A stretch of 64,000 nucleotides of DNA from Procambarus clarkii (taxonomy: Eukaryota > Arthropoda > Malacostraca > Decapoda > Cambaridae), in NCBI RefSeq assembly GCF_040958095.1, contig NC_091172.1:23155753-23219752 (forward strand), read 5' to 3'. The notes beneath the pieces are model-generated. The model ran no database searches, had not been told where the DNA came from, and saw only the letters and a program-made list of their open reading frames with translations. Position numbers and translations under genes: made by a program. Of this stretch, positions 18,701 through 26,080 are shown piece by piece (within the stretch, counting starts at the first letter, position 1; every line of letters starts with the position of its first letter).

Positions 18701-21690
18701 ACTAACCACCAAGAACTAGCCTTTCACAATGAGCAGCAACAAGAGGCAGCTAAGGAAATGTCTTCAGGGGAGGCGGCGGCAGTAGAGAATGTCCCTTCCT
18801 CAACAATTAGGAAGTGGTATAGGCTGTGGGAAGAAATGCAAACGTGTTGAAATGACTCACCCAGAGCAAGCTGTAGTAGGCCGTTGCATTGACCTCTTTA
18901 ATGACAATGTGATGCCTTACTACTGTACAGACAAGTGTTACAACGAAGGGAAAAAAACTCCTCTATGGATAGTTTTATAGTGAGAAAATCAAGTAGCGAG
19001 TCACAAGCAGGTCCTAGTGGTATGCCTGCAAAACGTAGGAGAGTACCCCAGAAAAGTCCTCACTGCCTGATGTTATAATGGAAGGGGACTTCCCTTCCAA
19101 ACACTAACACTTCTCCTCCTCCCCCTCCTCACCGTCTTCCACTCGCCAGCAAGAGTCATTAGTAAAGGTAAGTAATAACTTGTACATACTTTAGTACTGA
19201 AGATCTGGGTGAATTAGGTATAAATTTTACTTCGAAGTAAATGTTTTGGAGAGTCTGGAATGGATTAATTCAATTTCCATTATATCTTCTTCACCACAGT
19301 CTGTGGTGTAGTGGTAAGGCACTCTCCTGGTGTTCCGCGAGCGCTTTGTCATGGGTTCGTACCCTATAGTTGGTACTATTTCCAGCTCACACTTGACAAA
19401 CAATGTGGACTTAGTTAATAAGCTATCCACACTGAATTTAAATTTTGATTTTAAACTAATAAGTTTCGATGTGACCTCTTTATTCACTAAAGTTCCTGTT
19501 GATGATCTGTTAGAATTTCTACGCGAGGAACTGCCTAAATATAATTTGAGCTTGCAGACCAATAAAGTATTGGAACTTATCAAATTTTGTATAAAAGACA
19601 ATTATTTTAGTTTTAATGGAAAATTTTTCAAACAAACATTTGGTATGGCGATGGGCAATCCCCTTTCCCCAGTTTTAAGCAATTTGTATATGGAATTCTT
19701 CGAAACAAAAATCTTATCCAGGATTATCCCGGCTAATGTAGTTTGGTTTAGGTATGTTGATATTTTGTGCTTATGGCCGTGCGACAAAGACCAGATAGTT
19801 TTTCTTAATGAACTCAATTCTTTGGTACCTTCGCAGTCCAAAGGCAGTACCTTCAAACCAAAGGCAGTCAAGCATTCACAGTTGTGGTAGCAACCAGTTA
19901 GACACAGTCGCAACCAATCACAGTTAGTAAAGAATAAAAGTTTAATGTCAGCCACTCAGGCAGTCTGCCTCCCAGGTCATCAGCTGGTAGGAAGGAAGCC
20001 ATCCGTATTAATACTGCTCAGACATGGCTGGGAAGGATACAGCTGGGAGGGTCCAGTGTGGGGGACGGAGGTTGTGGAAGGGACCTGTGTGGGGATGGAG
20101 GTTGCAGGGAGGGACCTGTGTAATAACCCAAGTGTAGCTACAGGATAGGGAATGGAGGGTGTGGGGATGGGGGGGGATGATTGTGGAGGAGGGACCTCTA
20201 TGGAATGTGTGGAGGGAGATGGAAGGGCTTGGGAAGGGACAAGGTGTGATCAGCTCCTGTGTTAGTCCTAGTCGGATACTTTAGTCCTATTCGAATATTT
20301 CTGCTAACCACTCACCCACTGTAGCCACCCATCTCACACTACCCACTGCTACCTGCCCACCCACTCTGCTGCCCATCCTGCTACTCACCTGTCCACCCAC
20401 TGTCTCCTGACCGCCCTGCTACTGACCTACTCTGCACTCACCCACCCATCCACTTACTCTACCCTCTGCCCTGCCACCAGCCTGCCCCTACTGCCACCTG
20501 CTTTCTATGCAGGGGCTTTCTATTGCTGCTGCATAGCAGTGGAACTGCCCCTTCCTCTCACATATGTCATCACACAAAGTCCACCTCTATGACAGCCAAG
20601 ATGATACATTTGACCTGCCACACGCTCCACCACCCTGTACCACCCAGTGCCTGGTACGGCTCGCCGGCAGGCAGAGTGCCTCTGCAAACAAGCAGTTAGC
20701 CTGTTCTACCAAGCAGTTTGCCGACTACCTAGCAGTTATACAGCCTCTACCCAGATGTGGTGCAGCCACTAACTGCCAGCCACTTCTTACTGCTCACGTT
20801 GACAAGACGTGATATCACCAGCAGGGGTATAAATAGAGCCCTGCAACCCATGGAAGTCAGTCTTTCTCTGGTACTCTTGGGGTCATCACTGCTGATTTCA
20901 CCTGCCGTCTGCTACCAGCCTACATAGTATCGGATGCTATGGTGGTATGGTAGATGTCTTCAGCTCACCAGTATAATATTGTATTATACTGTATTTATAT
21001 TTTTATTTGCTTGTTTTGTTTGTTCTGTTAGAATAGCCAAGAGTTTGCAGGAACAATTTTCTGTTACATTAATTATAGTAAAGTTTATTATTTGTTCATC
21101 TGTTTGTTTCATCCTGCCACTTACACACTGCAAGGGCCAAAGCAGCATTTTATTTTATGTGATTGAGACCCACACTACACCGGCCCAGTATTGCTGCACT
21201 ACTGCATCACGTCACAATATTCTTTAGAGGGAAACTGGGCAGTTACTAAAGTAAATATATTTAACTAAAAATTACTTACAATCACATTTAAGACGAGGTA
21301 ATGAGATTTTGATATACACTGGGATTCTGTCTGTCGATTCACCGGGGTTATCTACATAGAACTCTGACACTCTGGAAAAAAAAAAAAGGTACAGTATGTT
21401 GATTAAACTAACCTCTGTAAATTTAAAAAAAGATATATAATAAAAAAAAATACAGCAGTGTTTGCTAGGAAATGACACTTTCATACAATCCAAAAACAAA
21501 ATAAAATAAATTAAACAGGATTCAACAAAACCTTGAGAAGACAAACTGTACTCACAATTCTCCTGAGAGGAAGTGGAGGAGCTCTGAAGTAAACAGAATC
21601 AGCATGAATGTGATGCATGTTACACTAATGACAGCCCCAGTTATGGTCGGCTGGGTCAAGTCTTTGGGCACTTTGCGATATATGTCAAGT
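3104..21690 (-). CDS. ERGIC1: ERGIC1 (ER-Golgi intermediate compartment protein 1), left copy, exons 2-8
   Basis: Seven minus-strand exons (21690-21556, 21371-21280, 18059-17931, 13645-13487, 8426-8326, 3992-3870, 3211-3104) join with matching phases (2,1,1,1,0,0) into one frame of 281 codons plus stop. Human ERGIC1 is 290 residues, so only a short first exon is missing. The peptide starts LDIYRKVPKDLTQP, followed at once by a hydrophobic first membrane segment (ERGIC_N domain). A lumenal beta-rich region follows, with DIQDDLGRHEVG, NKVPGNFHVSTHSA and SHDYVMKVVPT. A second membrane segment (VCAIVGGTFTVAGIIDSFIF) and a short cytosolic tail ending KKFEEGKLS close it. Family knowledge: ERV41/ERV46-type proteins cycle between ER and Golgi in COPII/COPI vesicles and help sort cargo. 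The tail resembles ERGIC1 more than ERGIC2 or ERGIC3. Introns are packed with mobile elements. Five exons recur in the right copy, almost certainly an assembly duplicate. Confidence 0.93.
3212..3869 (-). other. ERGIC1 intron 7
   Basis: This is a GT-AG intron on the minus strand (donor gtaagt at 3869-3864, acceptor cag at 3214-3212). The sequence is AT-rich with an A-run at 3295-3312. I see no gene, RNA or recognisable repeat in it. Confidence 0.75.
3870..3992 (-). CDS. ERGIC1: ERGIC1 exon 7
   Basis: The exon is 41 codons, phase 0 at both ends, with acceptor ttgtag and donor gtaagt. It encodes SYVSFSHGGRVVPAVWFRYD then LTPITVKYHKK, which closely matches the lumenal segment before the second membrane helix of ERGIC1. 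Only the left copy has it. Confidence 0.93.
4630..5760. repeat. Interspersed repeat related to 11050-11425
   Basis: Phrases such as ttctgtttggcctaccagg, ggttcacagaaaatgaag and aacctggaggaagccaccgg-type text recur at 11055-11425 and, more weakly, at 17690-17895 beside the DIRS-like relic. This indicates one dispersed family of non-coding retroelement sequence. The open frames here are unconvincing and antisense to each other. The right-copy equivalent is about 33287-34416. Confidence 0.4.
5782..6291 (-). pseudogene. LINE reverse-transcriptase C-terminal tail (family A)
   Basis: A minus-strand frame of about 165 codons reads YWDRLKSLKLYSLERRQERY, ITSHETRRHGRMCRIPPLKN, SINIRGPRLFNTLPLHIRGI and ends AAASNSLVDQS plus a short extension. 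I recognise this as the post-RT C-terminal segment of a non-LTR retrotransposon protein common in arthropod, especially decapod, genomes. No RT catalytic domain is present, so it is a 5'-truncated copy, as expected for LINE insertion. The tail overlaps the GC-rich repeat text at 5767-5905. It lies inside an ERGIC1 intron in the same orientation as the gene. Confidence 0.75.
6492..6782 (-). pseudogene. LINE reverse-transcriptase C-terminal tail (family B)
   Basis: The minus-strand frame begins MSYEDRLHELHLTSLEDRRA, continues with RGDMITTYKILRGIDRVDKD and RGHRWKL, and ends FFSVRVVNKWNALGSDVVEA. This is the typical tail of another non-LTR retrotransposon RT family. It is a truncated relic with no catalytic core. 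A related plus-strand tail lies at 21880-22315. Confidence 0.75.
6789..6826. repeat. Perfect 17-bp hairpin with 4-nt loop
   Basis: Arms TAGTTCTGGGACTAGCC (6789-6805) and its exact reverse complement (6810-6826) flank the loop ACTA. It sits just upstream of the family-B LINE tail and before a further ctagcc...ggctag pair. It could be a foldback formed during target-primed integration, or a small palindromic element end. Confidence 0.85.
6926..7503. mobile_element. MITE with 91-bp terminal inverted repeats
   Basis: The left arm 6926-7016 and right arm 7413-7503 are inverted copies over 91 bp with about six mismatches (shared core cctccgaatagacagtacg). The 578-bp element has no coding capacity. 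Its centre (aggttaagtactaattgtaa... and ggttttctatacagcttttc-type text) is homologous to about 14996-15130, so the family has another member here. No clear target-site duplication was found, so the superfamily is open. Confidence 0.8.
7504..8325. other. ERGIC1 intron sequence with one hAT-like end
   Basis: Intronic AT-rich sequence. At 8060-8080 the minus strand reads CACTGGTTCTCAAACTGG, close to the terminal repeat of hAT (Charlie-like) elements. I cannot find the matching other end, so only a remnant can be claimed. Nothing else recognisable. Confidence 0.35.
8326..8426 (-). CDS. ERGIC1: ERGIC1 exon 6 (left copy)
   Basis: A 101-nt exon with acceptor tttttcag and donor agg|gtgagt. It encodes LESHDYVMKVVPTIYEESSG followed by NQLIAYQYTYAYR. 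Phase 1 in and phase 0 out join cleanly to exons 5 and 7, and the spacing matches human ERGIC1. Confidence 0.93.
8427..9386. other. ERGIC1 intron 5, 3' part
   Basis: Intronic sequence of about 960 bases before the nested pogo-like elements. Only short unrelated open frames occur on both strands. I recognise no gene, RNA or mobile-element signature. Confidence 0.5.
9834..11030. mobile_element. Inner pogo-like element nested in the outer one
   Basis: The left end TA|CTGTAACCACTCGATTATCC (from 9834) and right end GATAATCGAGTGGAGACAG|TA (to 11030) are inverted repeats with a TA target duplication. Subterminal atatccggc/gattatccgg motifs repeat inside both ends. The 1.2-kb interior has no intact transposase; a weak frame near 10800 is too short to assign. 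It inserted after the outer element. Confidence 0.78.
10117..10176 (+). repeat. G-rich low-complexity tract (quadruplex-prone)
   Basis: About 60 bases of GGGG/GGGT/GGTGG runs inside the inner pogo-like element. The tract is shorter in the right copy (about 38777-38826), as expected for an unstable G-rich repeat or a sequencing-length error. Confidence 0.6.
11059..12727. other. ERGIC1 intron sequence with a dispersed repeat and an empty Tigger site
   Basis: 11059-11425 is a member of the repeat also seen at 4630-5040. 11430-12400 is AT-rich with no recognisable gene. At 12432-12433 lies the unoccupied TA that carries a Tigger-type insertion in the right copy. A T/G homopolymer pair lies just before it at about 12402-12421. 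Confidence 0.5.
12728..12818 (+). repeat. tRNA-derived SINE fragment (B box)
   Basis: The tRNA-like B box GGTTCGAATCC at 12732-12742 is followed by tcatcacggttcctgtgg, matching the SINE text at 14273-14346. The A-box half is not clear, so this is a 5'-truncated copy. The right-copy equivalent starts at about 42468. Confidence 0.45.
12819..13486. other. ERGIC1 intron 5, 5' part
   Basis: A pyrimidine-rich, AT-rich stretch of intron immediately downstream (in gene sense) of exon 5. An apparent plus-strand frame of about 125 codons is pyrimidine-driven and runs opposite to the gene. I see no feature to support. Confidence 0.55.
13487..13645 (-). CDS. ERGIC1: ERGIC1 exon 5 (left copy)
   Basis: A 159-nt exon with acceptor acttgcag and donor g|gtgagt. 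It encodes NFHVSTHSADTQPENTDFAH then VIHEVRFGSKIDDPNIPGTF, matching the conserved lumenal core of ERGIC1. Phase 1 at both ends. Confidence 0.94.
14051..14135 (-). repeat. tRNA-derived SINE, minus strand
   Basis: On the minus strand the text shows an A-box-like GTGGCACAGTCAATCAAGG and, about 40 nt on, a B-box-like AGGTTCAAACCC, followed by tcatcacggccc. This is the internal polymerase III promoter layout of a tRNA-derived SINE. It faces a second copy of the same 3' part at 14273-14346. Confidence 0.55.
14273..14346 (+). repeat. tRNA-derived SINE fragment, plus strand (inverted partner)
   Basis: The 34 nt at 14273-14306 are the near-exact reverse complement of 14051-14084, only a few mismatches. 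The fragment continues ttgatgtatctattgtgatt, as in the 12728 copy. The two pieces form an inverted pair separated by about 190 bases. Confidence 0.6.
14340..17580 (-). mobile_element. GC-rich DIRS-like retroelement relic
   Basis: This 3.2-kb GC-rich block is sharply unlike the AT-rich intron around it. The minus-strand frame at 14237-14959 contains LCRSLNFAGLGLASASVMVP followed by LGPNFLSLSRLLDLA. That recalls the LxGxLNFA...VPxGRxFLRRL segment behind the RT of DIRS/Ngaro-type tyrosine-recombinase retroelements. No RT catalytic motif or recombinase could be read, and many frames are open on both strands because of base composition. Part of a MITE relative sits at 14996-15130. The element is inactive and its class is tentative; a gag-like or untranslated section of another retroelement is the alternative. 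Confidence 0.4.
14996..15130. mobile_element. Fragment related to the 91-bp-TIR MITE
   Basis: Text such as ataggttaagtaataattgt, gaagcaataa and ggtgttttctatgaagcttt parallels the centre of the MITE at 7265-7385. It interrupts the GC-rich DIRS-like block, so it inserted after that block. The terminal repeats are not recognisable here. Confidence 0.5.
17931..18059 (-). CDS. ERGIC1: ERGIC1 exon 4 (left copy)
   Basis: A 129-nt exon with acceptor attttacag and donor g|gtttgt. It encodes VGLDIQDDLGRHEVGFVENT and ends FEANFLINKVP. The motif GLDIQD..GRHEVG is a hallmark of ERGIC1. Phase 1 at both ends; the donor is a weaker GTTTGT. Confidence 0.94.
18308..19288 (+). mobile_element. Tigger/pogo relic, internally deleted (old copy)
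   Basis: A Tigger-like left end (gtgacacctctgcttacgaa) is followed by MGPQKAS, the degraded start of a CENP-B-type transposase. A C-terminal remnant then appears in shifting frames (EHSKQLTTKELALHNEQQQ at about 18680-18750). The DDE catalytic core is missing. The 3' non-coding part (tggaaggggacttcccttcc, ctcctcctccccctcctcac) matches the young copy at 41086-42171, so both belong to one family. The right end is cut by the tRNA-like sequence at 19299. Confidence 0.7.
19299..19374 (+). repeat. tRNA-like SINE head
   Basis: About 76 nt carry an A-box-like TGGTGTAGTGGTAAGGC and a B-box-like GGGTTCGTACCC with tRNA spacing. Pairing of a full cloverleaf is imperfect, so I call it a tRNA-derived SINE head, not a functional tRNA gene. 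It runs directly into Penelope-like RT sequence. An open frame crosses the junction. Confidence 0.6.
19375..19890 (+). pseudogene. Penelope-like element reverse transcriptase fragment
   Basis: The plus-strand frame has LISFDVTSLFTKVPVDDLLE, then FNGKFFKQTFGMAMGNPLSP, then LSNLYMEFFE, the RT core order of Penelope-like elements. The catalytic box, normally YVDD in this family, reads RYVDILCLW: one Asp codon is lost without shifting the frame, so the enzyme would be inactive. N-terminal RT, the thumb and the GIY-YIG endonuclease are absent. It ends abruptly after NELNSLVPS in short aaaggcagt repeats. Same break in the right copy. Confidence 0.8.
19891..20564. other. Low-complexity intron sequence
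   Basis: A G-rich stretch (about 20030-20240, ggagggacctgtgtgggga-type) is followed by a C/T-rich stretch (about 20300-20510, repeated cccactctgctacc words). No gene or recognisable element is seen. It may belong to the retroelement whose LTR-like block follows. Confidence 0.45.
20565..21216 (+). mobile_element. LTR-like block with core promoter (possible solo LTR)
   Basis: The 652-nt block starts TGTCATCACAC and ends CATCACGTCACA, TG..CA termini like an LTR. It contains a TATA box (20828-20835) followed 31 nt later by an arthropod-type initiator (A of TCAGTC at 20859), and AT-rich sequence beyond. No partner LTR or target-site duplication was found, so the boundaries and the LTR reading are tentative. 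Confidence 0.4.
20828..20862 (+). promoter_or_regulatory. TATA box plus initiator
   Basis: TATAAATA at 20828-20835 and TCAGTC at 20857-20862 have the spacing of a metazoan core promoter (T of TATA 31 nt before the initiator A). They are on plus, opposite to ERGIC1. In the right copy the initiator reads CCAGTC. Confidence 0.5.
21280..21371 (-). CDS. ERGIC1: ERGIC1 exon 3 (left copy)
   Basis: A 92-nt exon with acceptor tttttccag and donor gtaagt. It encodes VSEFYVDNPGESTDRIPVYI then KISLPRLKCD, the start of the lumenal domain. It links phase 2 to phase 1. Confidence 0.93.
21556..21690 (-). CDS. ERGIC1: ERGIC1 exon 2 (left copy)
   Basis: A 135-nt exon with acceptor ttttttccag and donor gtgagt. 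It encodes LDIYRKVPKDLTQPTITGAV then a hydrophobic stretch (ISVTCITFMLILFTSELLHF), the first membrane helix. One base differs between copies (21609 T, 51467 C) and is synonymous. It enters in phase 2, so a short upstream coding exon is needed. Confidence 0.94.
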
Positions 21691-21879
21691 CTGGAAAAAA
21701 ATAAAATCGGATACATTTTTATATATACAGTAATACTGACTGAAAGATTGTGTTACAGTATTTACTATGACATGCACTATAACAATGTGCATGTATGAAT
21801 GCACACATACATGTGTGCACAATTACACACAACTTGTGTACACAACTTTAGAAACTTGTGAAAGGAATCGTTCACAACC

Positions 21880-22315
21880 TTGTATACCACTTGTGCCAGA
21901 TCAATCCTGGAGTATGCAGCTCCATCCTGGAATCCATACTTAGTTGAACACAACACAAAGTTAGAGAAGATTCAGAGGTACGCCACCAGACAAGTCCCAG
22001 AACTGAGAGGTAAGAGCTACGAGGAAAGGCTACAGGAGCTAAACCTTATGTCCCGGGAAACAGAAGAGTAAGGGGAGACATGATAATCGCCTACAAAATT
22101 TTTAGGGGAATTGACAGGGTGGACGAAGACAAACTATTTAGCATGGGTGGAACACGAATAAGGGGACACAGGTGGAAACTTAATACCCAAATGAGCCACA
22201 CACACATTAGGAAGAATTTTTTCAGTGTCAGTAGTTAACAAATGGAATGCATTAGGCAGTGATGTGGTGGAGGCAGACTCCATGCAAAGTTTCAAATGCA
22301 GATTTGACAAAGCCT
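21880..22315 (+). pseudogene. LINE RT C-terminal tail, plus strand
   Basis: The frame reads ARSILEYAAPSWNPYLVEHN and EERLQELNLM, then continues after a frameshift through text equivalent to GDMIIAYKIFRGIDRVDEDK and RKNFFSVS before a stop. It has the same architecture as the family-B tail at 6492-6782 but lies on the other strand. It is truncated and frameshifted. Confidence 0.65.
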
Positions 22316-22796
22316 AACACATTGCAATTATGTAATTACACATGCTAAATGAATCTACACATATAATAGCCACTTTAGTTGCCTGCAAGAATGTATAACT
22401 AGACTTTTAATCATGGAAGATTCAACCATGGAAAGATAAACTGGAAGAATGGAAAACCAAATGGAAGTACAGTATAGATACATGGAGAGCTAAACTATTG
22501 GATGTGGCAGAAATTTTGAGCCAACATGTCAAGGACCCACAAGAATGAAAGGCAATGATAAGCCAGTTAGTCTTGACCTGATATTCACCTTATATGAGTA
22601 CTGTATAGATAAATTTGACATAAGGGAAGTCAAATTAGAAGCCCCATGGAAACGAGTGACCACAGCATACTGACATCTGAGTATCTGGTGAAGTAGGGAT
22701 AACCTCTCCAAGGAAGGGACCAGAAAAGAAAAGGTTGGCCTACTGGAGGAAATTACGTACGACCAGTTACAAAAAGTACTGTCATTTCTGTATGAC

Positions 22797-23640
22797 TAGT
22801 TCAAATTCAAATGTTTATTCAGGTAAAAAAGTACATAGAAGAGTTACAATGTTGGATTTATAGATAGAAGCTAGTACAAAGAAAACCTAAAGCCACTAAT
22901 ACTCACAGCATTTCGGGAAAGGGTGTGGAGAAAAAAACACATTAAAACTTGATACTAATTGCGATTAAAGTATAAATTGTGTTTGGGAAAAAGGGGGGGG
23001 GGGGAGAACATAGCAGAAATCAGCAATTATAACAGTTTGGTCAACAAACAGTATTGTTTGAAAATAGCAAGACATGGGGTTGACATTTAGGGGGTGAGGT
23101 AGGTTACATGGAGTTTATTAGGTGGTACAGTACTTAGTTTTTCTCTTAAACTGTTGAGAGAGGTACAGCCTGACATGATTGGGAAGGTCATTCCGCATTC
23201 TGGGTCCTTTGATTTGTAGAGGCATTTCTAGCTTGGTTAAGGTGCAACTCTTGGAATATCAAATAGGTATTTGTTTCTGGGTGTGGTGCCCATGAGTTCT
23301 GTCACAACCTTCTAGGAAGCGTTTAAGGTCAGGATTAGCATTACTGTTCAGCGTTTTAAATATATAAGAGTACACATGAGAGGATGTGCAGTGACTCAAT
23401 ATCTAACATATTCAAAGAGTCAAGTAAGGGTACCGAGTACTGTCTGGGGCCAGAGTTTGATATTGTTCTAATAGCAGATTTGTGTTGAGTAATTAAAGGC
23501 AGTAGATGATTTTGGGTAGTAGAACCCCAAGCACAAATATCATAATTGAGATAAGGATATATGGAGAGAGTAATAGAGCGTCACCAGGGCAGGGGCGAGG
23601 TACATAAATATCTGATCTTGGAAAAATCTCAGTTGTGTAG
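22797..23640 (-). pseudogene. LINE fragment with 3'UTR, minus strand (indel-ridden copy)
   Basis: This corresponds to 52665-53500. In that copy two minus-strand frames read LYYSLIYPYLNYDICAWGST and NQARNALQIKGPRMWNDLPN, a LINE RT C-terminal region. Here single-base indels break the frame throughout. The end caaatgtttattcaggtaaa (plus sense) and ccactaatactcacagcatt are typical 3' ends of this decapod LINE type; a related end is at 30180-30230. Confidence 0.6.
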
Positions 23641-25262
23641 ACATCCGTCAATTCTGAGCAAATATATGTTTATTATATCACCACAACGTGCCCACCGAAT
23701 ATAACCAAATAAAGACACTCAAAACAGAATTCACAATTTATTTACTATACTTCCACTGACCTTCTGACATCAAAACTGAAGAACACCATCCTGACGTCCT
23801 GTCTGTACACCTCACAGCTGTGTTTACGTCTGCCACGACAGCACGCTGCCGGGTCGGGCTGCGTCCCGTATCATCCAAGATGTCTTCTTTATATTAACCA
23901 CATTAATCACTTAAATAGTGACAATTTTATTAGCGTTAGATAAACATCATGCACCTACTATGACTTTTCCTCAAATACTATTGATTAAATTCCAAGAAGA
24001 GTATTTGGTTTTGACTTTTTCAATTCATATGTTAGGCATCTATTTATATACCGTTCAGTGACCATCTTTGTCACGTCGCTTTTCCATTGGTTGAACGGAT
24101 TTTGACTTACACTGAATAACATATGCGCAAAATGCCCAAATTATTCCACCTACATCAAAATGTTTGGATAACTACTACTCTATACACTTCTATCAACACT
24201 AAAAATAATTATTCTATAAGTATTCATCAGCATTACCTATACACATCTACGTTATTCTGGTTATGAACAATTTTTTCAAATGCATTTGATCTGTCAACTG
24301 CTATATTTCCGCAGAATTTAAACTGCTATCAGCACTATGAGCGGGTTTTCCGATGCTTGTTAGGAAATAAAATGATAAAAATATTCTGATAGTGTTAAAT
24401 AAGCAGCAGAATTACACAGTTAATTGTGCATAGACGATATGCCTCCGTTATTACTGTTAAGTGCACCACTTATAATTTTGGGATGAACTATCTAACCCCG
24501 TATACTTTATTTACGTTCTACTATGTTCGGTTGCATGTGTCCCTACTTACGTAGAATATGTATACAAGTATAGTTTTTAAGGTTACTTAACAGGTATCAC
24601 TGCACATGCACACCATAGGTTGCAACTCGCAGTTGCTAACTTTTAGCAACTGTAGATACAACAATTCCATGCAACTTGCAGTTGCAAATGTTTTATTATT
24701 AATATGAAATTTAATAAAACGTGTATATTGCCTGTTGTGTTTATAGTTTCACACAACGCACAAAATTACACAGTATCATACAGCTAAGTGAACTAGTGTA
24801 TTGCACGGTACACCAAATAATTTAAAGCTTATCAGTGCTCAGGCTTGGGTACAAATATTACTGAGAATATGGAACAGGTGTTAATGATAATGACACCAAG
24901 TATAAACTATGTGGTATATGTTTAAGATCTCACACCCTCACCCATTATGTTCTTGATTGTCCGTTGATTAATGTGCTATAGAAACACTGAGATAAGGACT
25001 GTTCCTGGACAAACAGCCTGGATGTGTCACAAAGGAATGATTGAGGATATTCTTGGAGAGAATAGGAATTTTGTACCAAGATTGTAACCTTTGTTGAATT
25101 GTCTGAATGTCACTTCTGGGCATGTCTACTGCAAATGGTGTGTGTACCCTGGTCATACAAGTATTTGTGTGTACGTCTGGTAACATACTGCATGAGTAAA
25201 GGAAGAAGTGCATATATTTATCACTCAGATTGTCCCCATAATATGTTGATTGCTTGTTATGT

Positions 25263-25265
<3 letters not shown>
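23641..25265. other. ERGIC1 intron 1 sequence, no recognisable element
   Basis: AT-rich intron. I see no coding region, RNA or mobile-element end. Many one-base indels distinguish it from the right copy (53501-55111). Confidence 0.5.

Positions 25266-25338
<73 letters not shown>
25266..25338. repeat. (AT)n microsatellite
   Basis: Long AT dinucleotide run with one interruption. It is followed at 25339-25525 by a copy-specific segment with two gtgtgtatatcaccttctga units and tttcctccgtggtctgacat, absent from the right copy, where a pure AT run occupies about 55112-55188. Confidence 0.9.
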
Positions 25339-25346
<8 letters not shown>

Positions 25347-25539
25347 ATATCACCTTCTGAAGATGTATATATATCACAATATATATATGTATACACACAT
25401 ATATATATGTGTGTATATCACCTTCTGAAGATGTATTTAATATACGAAGTACTTAAGGAAATTTCCTGTTTCATTTTTCCTCCGTGGTCTGACATTGTCA
25501 GTATATATATATACTATTTATATATATACTGAAAACGTC

Positions 25540-25628
25540 CATACCCCAGAAATGACTCGAACCCATACTGCCAGGAGCACTATGCAACTGGTGTACAGGA
25601 GACCTTAACTACTCAACCATCAGTGACC
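25540..25628 (-). repeat. tRNA-derived SINE head, minus strand
   Basis: The minus strand reads ggtcactgatggttgagtag (A-box region) through agtatGGGTTCGAGTC (B box) to atttctggggtatgg, an 89-nt tRNA-like head. The AT microsatellite lies at its 3' side, as a SINE tail would. I recognise this head as widespread in decapod genomes. Confidence 0.65.
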
Positions 25629-26080
25629 ATACAAGGGTTTAAGTAAACACGTCTCTGATCCACACATATATATTCTACAACTATACAAATCCAAGAGAGT
25701 ATGAGAGAGCTCCTCGAGGTTCTCTGCTTGTTCATCTCTCACTGGTCGGTTTGCCTTTCCTCTGCCGTTTTCTCTCGACTCCGCCGATGAAGATTGATGA
25801 AGATTAAGCCACCCAAAAGGTGACACGGGCATGACTAGCCCGTAAGTGGTGGCCCTTTTGAGCCATTACCAGTATCAAGAGCTGATACTGGAGATCAGTG
25901 GAGGTGGGAATGCACCCTGCATGACGGGAGATGTCTCCCGCGTGAATGTGAGTCTCTTAGAATCACATGGCTAGCACAGAGAACGTCCGAATCCGTGAAG
26001 GGCAAATCTGCGACATTGCCCTCCGAAGCCGTTCCATGAAGATTGACGTGTCCATCAGCTCATTGTATGGTGTTGGATGA

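Noticed and set aside
19299-19374. Functional tRNA gene
   Set aside because: A and B boxes are present but the cloverleaf pairing is imperfect and the sequence is fused to Penelope-like sequence; a SINE head is more likely.
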